A DNA stretch of 20,223 bases from a virus. A program made the position numbers and the translations under genes. Location: positions 1 through 20,223 of IMG/VR virus record IMGVR_UViG_3300027834_000109; one strand, 5' to 3'. Of the stretch, positions 1 to 7,236 are shown piece by piece. Below the pieces are notes generated by a model, which saw nothing but the letters and a program-made list of their open reading frames with translations, searched no databases and was not told where the DNA came from. Numbering within the stretch: the stretch's first letter is position 1; each line of letters starts with the position of its first letter.

Positions 1-35
1 AGTGCTGATCGCCCGCTTAGCGGACGATCAGCACT
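1..35. repeat. Perfect-arm hairpin spanning the stop codon of the cement gene
   Basis: An 11-base arm at 1-11 is exactly complementary to 25-35. A further four pairs (13-16 with 20-23) follow one mismatch, leaving a three-base loop. The TAA stop of the minus-strand DUF2190 gene (17-19) lies in the loop, so the last codons of that gene form half of the stem. Whether a T-tract follows on the minus strand cannot be seen because the window ends. It could be a terminator, an mRNA-stabilising stem or a processing site between the cement and major head genes. Confidence 0.6.
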
Positions 36-361
36 TCAATAAATTCACCGGCACCGCTGGCAGCATCCAGCGCCTTGGCCAGCACCTTCTCGCCACCCAC
101 CGCCGGGTTGGTGATCGCCATGGCGTTGGCGTCAGACACCACGTCATCGCCCACGCCCACCGCGCCGCCGGTCTCCACCACCGTGGTACCCATCACATCC
201 AGGCTCAGGTCGTCGCCATCCACGGCAGAGAAGTTAGCTACACCAAAGGCTTCCGCCCCAGCGGTATCCAGCTGGGCACCGTCAAAGCCCACGAAGCGAT
301 GGGCGGCCACCGCACCAGCGGCCACCGCTGTCAGCGTTAGAACAGGAATCTTCTGGCTCAT
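17..361 (-). CDS. DUF2190-type capsid cement/decoration protein
   Basis: This 114-residue protein is rich in Gly, Ala and Val and predicted to be beta-rich. It resembles the DUF2190 family of small capsid decoration proteins, which in Mu-like phages sit between the protease/scaffold and the major head gene. It has no signal peptide or membrane segment and no catalytic motif. The ATG at 361 overlaps the TGA of the protease/scaffold gene in an ATGA, so translation is probably coupled. The position fits: head protease upstream and, by Mu gene order, the major capsid gene beyond the window start. Such proteins stabilise the expanded shell from outside. The family call rests on overall sequence character and synteny; the exact capsid role is inferred. 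Confidence 0.78.
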   Translation of the reverse strand: MSQKIPVLTLTAVAAGAVAAHRFVGFDGAQLDTAGAEAFGVANFSAVDGDDLSLDVMGTTVVETGGAVGVGDDVVSDANAMAITNPAVGGEKVLAKALDAASGAGEFIEVLIVR

Positions 362-849
362 GCCTTGCCACCTCCGCGCTGCACGGCATTCACCGCCGTG
401 ACGTAGTCACACTCGTGCTTCTCTTGGTACGCCAGCGCTTGCGAGTGCAGGCGCGCCTTTTCCGGGTTGACCTGGTAGCCATCCGGGGCGTGGTACTGGC
501 CCGCATCGTCGGCATCGTCGCCGCCTGCGGCACGCTCGCTGTAATCCACTGCCACCGGCAGCTCTTTCAGGAACGTCTCCAGGAAGTCGCGTCCGGTCGT
601 TTTGGTGGCGTCCTTGCCTTCGCCAAACTCCAGCGCGCCCTCGCCATCCTGATTGGCCATAAACGCCACCAGGCCGTCACGGTGCTTGGGCAGTACGCGC
701 CCTTGCTTCACCAGGTCGTCGACCAGGGAGGCGCTCGCCTCGGCACGATACTTCTGCTCGCGCTCAGCAAAGTCGGCTTCCTGCTGTTTAATGCGCGCCT
801 CGCGGGCCTCGGCCTCTTGCTCGCGGCGCTCCAGTTCTTGCTTGTCCAC
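358..849 (-). CDS. Internal-start scaffold protein (Mu gpZ-like), in frame within the protease gene
   Basis: GGAGGTGA (855-862 on the minus strand), an almost ideal Shine-Dalgarno sequence, lies inside the protease gene. After GGAGG, eight bases precede an in-frame GTG at 847-849, codon 211 of the 373-codon gene. Initiation there would give 163 residues: the coiled coil that begins DKQELERREQEAEARE, plus the C-terminal scaffold domain. The site falls exactly at the junction between the Pro/Thr-rich linker and the coiled coil, the natural boundary between protease and scaffold. Mu makes its scaffold Z by internal initiation in gene I, so the interpretation has precedent. That the site is used is inferred. 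Confidence 0.72.
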   Translation of the reverse strand: MDKQELERREQEAEAREARIKQQEADFAEREQKYRAEASASLVDDLVKQGRVLPKHRDGLVAFMANQDGEGALEFGEGKDATKTTGRDFLETFLKELPVAVDYSERAAGGDDADDAGQYHAPDGYQVNPEKARLHSQALAYQEKHECDYVTAVNAVQRGGGKA

Positions 850-1479
850 GTCGGTCACCTCCGGGGTGGTTGGGTGGGGCGGGGTTGGCCGGGGCGTCTC
901 GCTGTAGGCGGACGACTCGGAACGGTCTTCAAGCGCTTCGATTTCCCAATCAGGCAGCACCTTGTCGGCAGCTTCCACGCCACCCTCGGCAATCAGCTTT
1001 TCACGCAGGGCGCGAAACAGGCGCTGCAGGATGCCGCCACGGATCTCGCCAAACTCAAGCTCGACAACGTCGCGCTCAGGCTCGCTAAACTCGATCTGTT
1101 TAAGGCCCTTGATGGCGGGCGGCTGGGCACCCAAAAAGCCCACATGGCGCAAGTAGTAAACGCCGGGCTTAGGGTTGGCGGGGGAGTCGGGGCGGTAGAA
1201 GCTGGCAGACACTTTCTTGAAGCGGCCAGCCGCCACCATTTCGGCAAACTGCGGCTCCACCTGGTCAGGGGTAGCCTCTAGGGTGTCGGCAAACGACAGC
1301 GACTTGACCCAGCCATAGGCGGGGTGGTCGTGGCGCGGATGCCCCACCACGATAGGCGCTTCATGCAACGCCGGATCGTAGGCGGCGGCGCTATCGCGCA
1401 GCTGCTGCTCGGTAAAGCCGATGGTCTCGCCAGACATATCGGTATGCTTGCCCGGCTTGAAAATTTCGATGCGCTGCAT
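358..1479 (-). CDS. Mu gpI-like head maturation protease with fused scaffold
   Basis: This 373-residue protein matches the Mu-like I protein family (peptidase U35 type). The N-terminal half carries the protease: a VVGHP motif with His47, and a KKVSASFY segment with Ser91/Ser93 as nucleophile candidates. A disordered Pro-rich linker (about 195-208) leads to a charged, Glu/Arg-rich coiled coil (about 211-250) and a C-terminal domain typical of scaffold. In Mu, gpI is the protease-scaffold and gpZ is the scaffold alone, made from an internal in-frame start; an internal ribosome site here supports the same arrangement (separate entry). The gene follows a 267-bp non-coding gap that appears to hold a terminator and a late promoter. 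It overlaps the cement gene by ATGA. ATG 1479 has GGGAGG upstream. Confidence 0.92.
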   Translation of the reverse strand: MQRIEIFKPGKHTDMSGETIGFTEQQLRDSAAAYDPALHEAPIVVGHPRHDHPAYGWVKSLSFADTLEATPDQVEPQFAEMVAAGRFKKVSASFYRPDSPANPKPGVYYLRHVGFLGAQPPAIKGLKQIEFSEPERDVVELEFGEIRGGILQRLFRALREKLIAEGGVEAADKVLPDWEIEALEDRSESSAYSETPRPTPPHPTTPEVTDVDKQELERREQEAEAREARIKQQEADFAEREQKYRAEASASLVDDLVKQGRVLPKHRDGLVAFMANQDGEGALEFGEGKDATKTTGRDFLETFLKELPVAVDYSERAAGGDDADDAGQYHAPDGYQVNPEKARLHSQALAYQEKHECDYVTAVNAVQRGGGKA

Positions 1480-1537
1480 AGCGGCCTCCCGTGTTCGTGG
1501 GGGCCAGTATCGGAAGCAAAGGGGGTGTGCGGTAAGC

Positions 1538-1553
1538 CGAAGGGCTTCAGCGG
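1538..1553 (-). repeat. 16-bp element shared with the other late leader (copy 1)
   Basis: The plus-strand sequence CGAAGGGCTTCAGCGG occurs here and again at 9457-9472. Both copies have the same orientation relative to the late genes, in the two largest gaps of the late region. This copy starts 59 bp upstream of the protease ATG. It contains a short GAAG/CTTC dyad. It could be an RNA element in the late leaders or an activator site; the function is unknown. Confidence 0.6.
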
Positions 1554-1612
1554 AAAGCCCAGAGTGCAGCAGGGGATCAGGGGAGAGAAAAGCACCCGCA
1601 ACGGGGTGGCAC

Positions 1613-1663
1613 CATATAACCAGCCCACGCGCAAAGGGGCAAGCTGTTTAAACCCTGTTTAAA
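1613..1663 (-). promoter_or_regulatory. Candidate late promoter for the head operon (Mu P_I position) with upstream direct repeats
   Basis: On the minus strand a TTGCCC -35-like hexamer (1637-1642) is followed after 18 bases by TATATG (1613-1618). Immediately upstream of the -35 lie two copies of CTGTTTAAA (plus-strand 1644-1652 and 1655-1663) with an 11-bp period, one of them inside the palindrome GTTTAAAC. Mu transcribes its head genes from P_I, a C-activated promoter between genes G and I, and Mor/C-type activators bind just upstream of a poor -35. Position and architecture agree with that. The match to sigma70 hexamers is moderate, and activator binding is inferred. Confidence 0.5.
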
Positions 1664-1680
1664 TCTTCGCAGGGGCGTGT

Positions 1681-1705
1681 AAAAAAAATCACGAGTAACA
1701 TCGTG
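1681..1705 (-). terminator. Intrinsic terminator after the gpG-like gene
   Basis: Read on the minus strand, CACGA (1701-1705) and TCGTG (1690-1694) form a 5-bp stem around a six-base loop, followed by A and a run of eight T (1681-1688). A second stem (6 bp, 1730-1735 with 1742-1747) lies just upstream at the stop codon of the gpG-like gene. The short stem makes it modest, but the T-tract is strong. It would end the terminase-portal transcript before the next promoter. Confidence 0.65.
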
Positions 1706-1746
1706 GCGGGTTAGGCGAACGACGCTCACAGCGGCTTACAGGCCGC

Positions 1747-2265
1747 TTATGCGCTACCCGCACCAGTGGGCATAGCATGCCTTGCCAGCACCTCGTCGAT
1801 CACCTGGCGATCCTCGCTGGAAAGCCCCAGGTAAGGGCGGGCAGGAATCGTGACCTGCTTGACCAGGGCAAAGGCCCCACCGGGCCGACCAATGGCCAGC
1901 GCGCCGCCGCCCTTGGCCTTCACGGTACCGCCCAGCTGATGAATCGCCCCATAGATTTTGTTGGTGCCTTGCTCCAGCACATCCTTGCCCGCCCGGTAGT
2001 GGATCGAACCACGCAGGCCGCTACCGCCGCTCTCGGTCAGGATCTGGTCGTTGCGCTTATTGGCCTTGGTGAAGTCGCTCAGCGGCTCCCAGGGCCTGCC
2101 CTCGGGGTCGGTCTCACTGCGAAAGCGCTCCTCGACAGCACCCTGCAGGTGCTCGCCAATCTCCAGCAGCGCCGGGCGCAGGTTTTCGACGTTGCGCCGC
2201 ATCCGCCCCAGCATGTCGGCCACTTCCTCATCGCGGATCTCGTGGCGTAACGCAATACCTGCCAT
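1747..2265 (-). CDS. Mu gpG-like virion morphogenesis protein
   Basis: This 172-residue protein belongs to the phage virion morphogenesis family (Mu gpG / P2 gpS type). Indicators are an N-terminal helical stretch, the segment RSETDPEGRPWEPLSDFT near residue 50-67, and a C-terminal IPARPYLGLS motif (about 141-150) that is typical of the family. In P2 gpS completes the tail; in Mu gpG acts in head/tail morphogenesis. ATG 2265 sits four bases after the TAA of the minor head gene, with a GGAG sequence upstream. It is the last gene before the terminator at 1681-1705, so it closes one late transcription unit. Length is usual for the family. Confidence 0.88.
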   Translation of the reverse strand: MAGIALRHEIRDEEVADMLGRMRRNVENLRPALLEIGEHLQGAVEERFRSETDPEGRPWEPLSDFTKANKRNDQILTESGGSGLRGSIHYRAGKDVLEQGTNKIYGAIHQLGGTVKAKGGGALAIGRPGGAFALVKQVTIPARPYLGLSSEDRQVIDEVLARHAMPTGAGSA

Positions 2266-2269
2266 GGGG

Positions 2270-3061
2270 TTACTCCAGGTCGTCGGGGGTTTCGCGCAGG
2301 GCGGCGCGCACCTCGGTCATCATGGCCGTGGCCAGCACGTCCGGCAGCTGGCTGCGCTTGCGCTCCACGGCCTCTCGCGTGCGGGCGGCCACACTGCGCC
2401 CTGGCGGGTAGTTAAAACCAGGGTCAACACCCTCCGGCACGTCTTCCTGGCGCGTCCCGGTCGTGTCTTGCCACGGCTCGCGCTGGGTGGCCGGGGCGGT
2501 ATCCGGGCCATCCTTGCCCATGCGCGCCAGGTCGCTCGGCCCCTTGGCCACCACCTTGCAGCTACACCCCCAGCCATTGGGCGGGTAGTGCTCATTCCAC
2601 CAGGGGTCGTCGGCAGGCAGCACCATCCGATCCCACTGCAGGTGCTCCTCACGAGGGTCGGCACTGCCGCCATGCAGGTACTGCCAGTAAGGCCGCACCT
2701 TGAGCAAATCCGGGTCGGTTAGCTGGGCATGCCGCCCGGCGGCATAGGCGGTGCGTAGGTTGGTTTCGTAAATGACCCGCGTACGCCACCCGCGCCCGCC
2801 TCGATACTCCCAGCCAGTGCGCGCCACGGTATCGTCGAAGCGCTCGCGGAACTGGGCCAAGGTGGTGCCGCTACTGATCGCCTCGTCGACAGCAGCGCGC
2901 AGGTCGTTCAGCAAGTCCGCCTTGGCCGCCCCGGCCACCATAAAGGCGCTGTCGTGGGCATCCTTCCACACGTCCGTCCAGCGCTCGCTGGGCATGTTGA
3001 CCTTGTTGCGAAAGAAGGCGATCGCCTCCTCAAACGGCAGATCCCGGTACTCGATAGCCAC
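2270..3061 (-). CDS. Mu gp30 (F)-like minor head protein, SPP1 gp7 family
   Basis: This 263-residue phage head morphogenesis protein has a helical N-terminus (PFEEAIAFFRNK), a RVIYETNLRTAYAAGR segment near the middle that is characteristic of the SPP1 gp7 / Mu F family, and a Cys-containing NGWGCSCKVVAKG segment around residue 165-175. These proteins associate with the portal in the procapsid and reach the DNA or the vertex. The start is GTG (3059-3061), overlapping the TAG of the portal gene by one base. No ATG nearby gives equally tight coupling. It is placed between portal and gpG as in Mu. Some family members carry C-terminal toxin domains; I see none here. Confidence 0.88.
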   Translation of the reverse strand: MAIEYRDLPFEEAIAFFRNKVNMPSERWTDVWKDAHDSAFMVAGAAKADLLNDLRAAVDEAISSGTTLAQFRERFDDTVARTGWEYRGGRGWRTRVIYETNLRTAYAAGRHAQLTDPDLLKVRPYWQYLHGGSADPREEHLQWDRMVLPADDPWWNEHYPPNGWGCSCKVVAKGPSDLARMGKDGPDTAPATQREPWQDTTGTRQEDVPEGVDPGFNYPPGRSVAARTREAVERKRSQLPDVLATAMMTEVRAALRETPDDLE

Positions 3062-4509
3062 TACTCGCCCTCGCTCACATCGGCGCGCCCGGAAAGCTCA
3101 GCGGCGGCGATGGCTTTCTGCATTGCCTTGGCCAGCTGCTCGCTGGGCATTTCGGCATACAGCGCCGCCATGCCGTCGCGCACCTCTTCAAGGCTCCCTG
3201 CATTCGCCAGCAGGCGGCGCACCGGTTCCATCATTTCGCCCCAGGCGGGCTCGGCTTCACGCTCCAGGCGGTCGGTCATCATGTCGCCACGCCGCTTGGC
3301 GCTGGCGTCATCACGCTCACTAAAGCCCAACGGTGCTGCCGGTGGTGGGCGGTTGTCCACTTCCCAGCCATCGCCATAGCGCTCCTGCACATAGCGCAGG
3401 TTGGGGCGATACCCTAGCCGCGCCACGCGCTCGTCGCGCTCGGCCAGCTTGTTGAGGTCTTCCGGCTGTTCCATCTTGCGCCACACGCGGGGCGTGGCGG
3501 CATTGGGGAAGTTCCATTCGGTTAGCCACTTGGCCACGCTGCGGTTGAAGCTCTCGCACACCACGTCTGCGTCAGCCTTGACGATATCGTCGCGCACGTC
3601 GCTGGCCATGTCCTCGCCACCCAGGCGGCCCGGCGCGCTCTCGCTGGAACCGGTATGCCCCAGGATCACCTTGGCGATAGCGCGATCCATGCGGTCATAC
3701 AGCGAGGTGTAGTCAGCGGTACCACTGCGCGCCGCCTCGATCAGCTCGATCTGCATGCCGTCAGGCACGATCACGCCGCTGTCGCTATGCACGGCCTGCA
3801 GCGCCTGCAGCAGCTTCTGCTTTTGCCCCTCGGTGCTGGACTGGGGAAACGTACCCTTGGCGGTGGGCTGGCCGAATTTGTCCAGGAACACCAGCCATAG
3901 CCGCAGCCCGTTACGCTTGAAAAACACCGGCCAGTAAAGCCAGTGTCCCAGCCCCTGGCCATAGGGCTCGTCGTCGTGATCGGCACCGGTGGCAAAGTGC
4001 CAGAACTTGCGGTCAGGCAGCAGCTCGCCATTGGGTTGGTCAGCCGTCAGCAGCCGCAGCCGCCCGGCACCGTCGAACCGAAAGCGGCGGCGGTTACGCA
4101 CGCGCAGCTGGTCAAGGGTCACAAAGCGGCCATCGCGCCCCCACAGGCACTCAGCCACCGCATAGCCGTAGAACACGCCGTACAGCATGCCCTTGGTAGC
4201 ACGGTCGAAACGGATAGCCTGCAGCTGCTCGCGCAGAAACTCCGCCGCCGCCTTATCCTGGCGGCGCGGGCCGCCGGGCTCCACCTCCCATTCGGCAGAC
4301 ACGGTGGCCAGCTGTCGCTGCGCCCAGGTGGCCTGCACCTGGTCGTCGCGCAGCAGCTCCTCATAAAGCCGCAGGTCGCCACCGCCACGGGCAGCCAGCA
4401 CCGTGTCGCTAGGCTGCAACAGCTGCAACGGCGACACATAGCCCCGCGTCATATCGCGGCCATCCAGCGTGGTGGCCACCTCCTGCATTTCGGGCTTAGT
4501 GCTTGCCAT
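3061..4509 (-). CDS. Portal protein, DUF935 (Mu gp29-like)
   Basis: This 482-residue protein belongs to the DUF935 portal family of Mu-like phages. Recognisable stretches include an N-terminal YVSPLQLLQPSDTVLAARGG, the central FFKRNGLRLWLVFLDKFGQP segment, and the LGHTGSSE region around residue 283-290, all typical of Mu gp29. The portal is the dodecameric ring at the unique capsid vertex through which DNA is packaged and ejected. ATG 4509 overlaps the terminase stop as TAATG. The C-terminus is acidic. Length agrees with the family, and no interruption is seen. Confidence 0.93.
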   Translation of the reverse strand: MASTKPEMQEVATTLDGRDMTRGYVSPLQLLQPSDTVLAARGGGDLRLYEELLRDDQVQATWAQRQLATVSAEWEVEPGGPRRQDKAAAEFLREQLQAIRFDRATKGMLYGVFYGYAVAECLWGRDGRFVTLDQLRVRNRRRFRFDGAGRLRLLTADQPNGELLPDRKFWHFATGADHDDEPYGQGLGHWLYWPVFFKRNGLRLWLVFLDKFGQPTAKGTFPQSSTEGQKQKLLQALQAVHSDSGVIVPDGMQIELIEAARSGTADYTSLYDRMDRAIAKVILGHTGSSESAPGRLGGEDMASDVRDDIVKADADVVCESFNRSVAKWLTEWNFPNAATPRVWRKMEQPEDLNKLAERDERVARLGYRPNLRYVQERYGDGWEVDNRPPPAAPLGFSERDDASAKRRGDMMTDRLEREAEPAWGEMMEPVRRLLANAGSLEEVRDGMAALYAEMPSEQLAKAMQKAIAAAELSGRADVSEGE

Positions 4510-6062
4510 TAAAAGCTCCCTGTATCCATGCTGCCGCCGATCGCGCCCCAGCCCACATCCTGGGTCACACGCCCACCCTCATAGCCGGTGCGCTGCACGC
4601 CGGTCGAACGAAAATCAATCTCCACCCCATCCTGGCGGGTGGCGTAGTGCGCCAAAGCCAGGGCGATGGCCGCATCGCCGTGGCGCTGCTGCTGGCCGGT
4701 GCTCTTGGGCAGGCGCGCCACCCCATTGACCAGCTTGAGCGCCCGCAGATCATCCAGCACATGCGCGTCTTTAGGGATAAGCAGGTCGCCATCCTCAAAG
4801 GCCGCTTTGAGCGGCGGCATGTGCTCGCGGTACCACCCCTCGGTAAACTGCACCTCATGGATGCGCGACCCATAGTGCTGGGTGGCCACCTCTGCCAGGT
4901 AGGCACCATTGCCCCGCGCATCCAGCGCGCCCACATGAAAGCGGGCCAACCGATCGCAAATATAAAACAGCACCTGGCGCTGCTGCTCGAAGGGCATGTT
5001 GCCCAGCTCCACCATGAACGGCACGCGGCGCGTCAAGTCAGCGCCCACCACCATCGGCACAATCACCGTCAGGTCAGACACGCGGCCAAAGTCTTCGCCC
5101 ACGCTCACCAAGAACTCAGCGGGCAGGCTCAACAGCAGCGGGGCCAGCTCACGCTCGCACCAGTCGCGGATCTCGGCCTCGCGCAAGTGCGGGGCCCAGT
5201 GCTTGAACTCGTCTTCCATCCGCAGGCGCAGCACCGGCGCACTGTCTACCATGCGCGCCTCAATCAGCGCACGCGACAGCCAGGCACCACTGCCCTGCGA
5301 GGGCACCACGTCCAACTCCTCGCTGGCCGCATCGCCGTAAAAGGCGTACACGCCCTCCATCCACTCTTGCTCGCCCTTGGCCGTCCACTCTTTACCCAGG
5401 CGCAAGCACACGCGGCGATACAGCCCCTGCTTAATCGCCTCTTTGAAGCTAATGCGCTGCACCGATCCCGCCCGCTTGCCTGCGCGGATATCGCTGATCA
5501 ACTCATTAAACGGGTTGCGCTCGCCATTGTGAGTGCTGATCACGCGCACCTTGCCGCCCCAAATCAGCAGCGCTAACGCCGCTTTCAGCAGCTCGCCCAG
5601 CTTGTCGTGGAAGGCCGCTTCGTCAATCACCACCACCCCTTGCTTACCGCGCAGGTTGGCGGGGCGACTGGAGAGCGCCACCACGCGGTGGCCACTGTCG
5701 GGGAACTTGATGGTAAACGTCTTGATATGCTTGTCGTCGCCATCGTCTTCCCACAGACCCTCCTCGACGGCGCTGGCCGCGTGATTGAACACCCGCGCCC
5801 ACATGCCGCACGCCTCGACGTACTCGATGGCCATGTCCTGGTTATAGCCAATGTAATAAACGTTCATGCCACCGGCGCTTTTGGCGGCAGCGGCAATCAG
5901 CACATCGTCCGCCGCCTCCGCCCAGGTCAGGCCGGTACGCCGCGATTTCTCGCTAACCTTCAGCTGGCTGTCGTCTGCGATCCACGCCTGCTGGTAGTCC
6001 AGCAGCACCGGTGGCGGGTCGGCATCGTGGGTGGCGGGCAGCTTGACGGGTACGCTACTCAT
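4509..6062 (-). CDS. Large terminase subunit (Mu gp28-like)
   Basis: This 517-residue packaging motor has both expected domains. In the ATPase, SRRTGLT at 40-46 is the degenerate Walker A typical of Mu-type terminases, VVVIDEAAF at 143-151 is Walker B with its adjacent Glu, and STHNG at 176-180 is the coupling motif. The nuclease domain follows, with acidic candidates Asp324 (GEDFGR), Asp380 (LDARGN) and Asp462 (GDAAIALALAHY). Mu packages by a headful mechanism starting near its left end and cutting in flanking host DNA. The gene overlaps the small terminase (ATGA at 6059-6062) and the portal (TAATG), so packaging subunits are made together. No frame disruption is seen. Confidence 0.94.
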   Translation of the reverse strand: MSSVPVKLPATHDADPPPVLLDYQQAWIADDSQLKVSEKSRRTGLTWAEAADDVLIAAAAKSAGGMNVYYIGYNQDMAIEYVEACGMWARVFNHAASAVEEGLWEDDGDDKHIKTFTIKFPDSGHRVVALSSRPANLRGKQGVVVIDEAAFHDKLGELLKAALALLIWGGKVRVISTHNGERNPFNELISDIRAGKRAGSVQRISFKEAIKQGLYRRVCLRLGKEWTAKGEQEWMEGVYAFYGDAASEELDVVPSQGSGAWLSRALIEARMVDSAPVLRLRMEDEFKHWAPHLREAEIRDWCERELAPLLLSLPAEFLVSVGEDFGRVSDLTVIVPMVVGADLTRRVPFMVELGNMPFEQQRQVLFYICDRLARFHVGALDARGNGAYLAEVATQHYGSRIHEVQFTEGWYREHMPPLKAAFEDGDLLIPKDAHVLDDLRALKLVNGVARLPKSTGQQQRHGDAAIALALAHYATRQDGVEIDFRSTGVQRTGYEGGRVTQDVGWGAIGGSMDTGSF

Positions 6063-6598
6063 TTGGCGATCCCCAGCAGCTCGCGGCGCAGGTCGTTCAC
6101 CATTTCGGCAGACAGGCCGCCGCGCTTGGCGATCTCGGTTGCCTTGTCCGCTGCCTTCTTGGCCATCTCGCTACGGATACGCAGCTCGCGCTCCATGCTT
6201 ACCTTATCGGCGCTGGCCAGATCCTTGATCGCCCCCGCCAAAAACATGATGTCCTTGGTGCTGATCTCGGCATCTTCATCGCCAGCGTTGGCCAGCTGCT
6301 GGAAGGCCACGGTGCGCAGCATCTCCGACAGCAGGCGGCCCACGTCGCCATCCGGATCTTCCTCCAGCTTGCCCACCCACACCTTGGCCAGCTCCTGAGC
6401 TTCGCGGTAGCGCTCCATTTGCTTGCGGGCCGACTTGACGTAACGCCCCACCGCGCTGCGGCTGGGGGCGTCATCGCCCATCATGGTATCGAGCTTTTCG
6501 ACGATCTGATCAATCGTGGCGCGACCGTCACGAATGGCACGATCCACGCTCTCACGAATACGCGGGTCTAACTTGGCAACACTGCTACGGCGGGCCAT
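6059..6598 (-). CDS. Small terminase subunit, DUF3486 (Mu gp27-like)
   Basis: This 179-residue DUF3486 protein has an N-terminal helical DNA-binding region (SVAKLDPRIRESVDRAI, then a helix-turn-helix ending SRSAVGRYVKSARKQ, about residue 1-60). A long helical C-terminal part follows, including KDIMFLAGAIKDLASADK. In Mu this protein pairs with gp28 and recognises the packaging signal near the left end. ATG 6598 lies three bases after the TAA of the gp26-like gene. It overlaps the large subunit gene by ATGA. Length matches the family. Confidence 0.92.
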   Translation of the reverse strand: MARRSSVAKLDPRIRESVDRAIRDGRATIDQIVEKLDTMMGDDAPSRSAVGRYVKSARKQMERYREAQELAKVWVGKLEEDPDGDVGRLLSEMLRTVAFQQLANAGDEDAEISTKDIMFLAGAIKDLASADKVSMERELRIRSEMAKKAADKATEIAKRGGLSAEMVNDLRRELLGIAK

Positions 6599-6601
6599 GG
6601 C

Positions 6602-6898
6602 TTACTCCCCCGGCATCGGTCGCTTAACACCGCGCACGCGGGCACGCCCCGCCGCCGCATCGCCGCCCCGCGCCGTCAGCTTGGCCACCGCCACGCTACC
6701 CACGTCCGTCACCGTGACCAGATCCTGCTCGGCCAACCAGTCCAGGTCGACCATCAGCCGATCCTGGCTAACGGCATGGCCCATGCTATCCAGGGCGCTA
6801 CCCAACAGTAGGGCACTGGCGCTATACCCTGCCGATTGTTCCAGCAGGCGCAGGATCTGCAGGCGGCGATCCTCGGTCAGAATGCGCTCATAGCTCAT
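6602..6898 (-). CDS. Mu gp26-like winged-helix phage protein
   Basis: This 98-residue protein begins MSYERILTEDRRLQILRLL, the hallmark of a small winged-helix family (often labelled ArsR-like) found between DUF2730 and DUF3486 genes in Mu-like phages. Residues 10-70 form a helix-turn-helix plus wing: DRLMVDLDWLAEQDLVT is the recognition region and the following VGSVAVAKLT is the wing. The C-terminal 25 residues are basic. Its role in Mu is not known. It could be a packaging or regulatory accessory, given its place next to the terminase. The start overlaps DUF2730 by ATGA (6895-6898). Confidence 0.85.
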   Translation of the reverse strand: MSYERILTEDRRLQILRLLEQSAGYSASALLLGSALDSMGHAVSQDRLMVDLDWLAEQDLVTVTDVGSVAVAKLTARGGDAAAGRARVRGVKRPMPGE

Positions 6899-7236
6899 TT
6901 GCGTTGCTCCAACAGGTGTTGATGAATCATGCCCAGCTGCTTGGCCAGCGCCTCATTGGTGGAGGTTGCCCGCACCAGCCCCTGGTTGGTCTCATCCAGC
7001 TTGCGCCACAGGTCGCGCAGCTCTTTGCTGCCAGGGCGGTGGCGCAGGTCGTGATCAACACCGTCCACGCGGCGCTCCAGTTCGTCCACGCGCTCGTTGA
7101 TCGTGTCGATCGCTTGCCCGGTGGCGCGGTGACGATTCACCCACCAGGCGTAGGCGGACACCGCCGCCAAGCCCGCCACCTGCACCAGGTCGAAAAAAAA
7201 GCGGGCCGCTGTCCAGTCGATTGGCTCTACCATCAT
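6895..7236 (-). CDS. DUF2730 membrane-anchored coiled-coil protein (Mu gp25-like)
   Basis: This 113-residue protein has one N-terminal membrane segment (about residue 13-33, FFFDLVQVAGLAAVSAYAWW). A heptad-rich coiled coil follows (TINERVDELERRVDGVDHDL) up to about residue 105. This layout is the DUF2730 family, Mu gp25. Its function is not established; the position beside lysis genes and a membrane anchor suggest a role at the inner membrane. ATG 7236 overlaps the preceding TGA by ATGA; a second Met follows directly. Confidence 0.85.
   Translation of the reverse strand: MMVEPIDWTAARFFFDLVQVAGLAAVSAYAWWVNRHRATGQAIDTINERVDELERRVDGVDHDLRHRPGSKELRDLWRKLDETNQGLVRATSTNEALAKQLGMIHQHLLEQRK

Noticed and set aside
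415-1281. 288-codon plus-strand frame opposite the protease/scaffold gene
   Set aside because: Shadow of the conserved gpI-like gene; no domain and no start context.
4503-5576. 357-codon plus-strand open frame opposite the terminase gene
   Set aside because: It is antisense to a clearly recognisable terminase, lacks a ribosome site and has a His/Gln/Arg-rich composition typical of the complementary strand of high-GC coding DNA.
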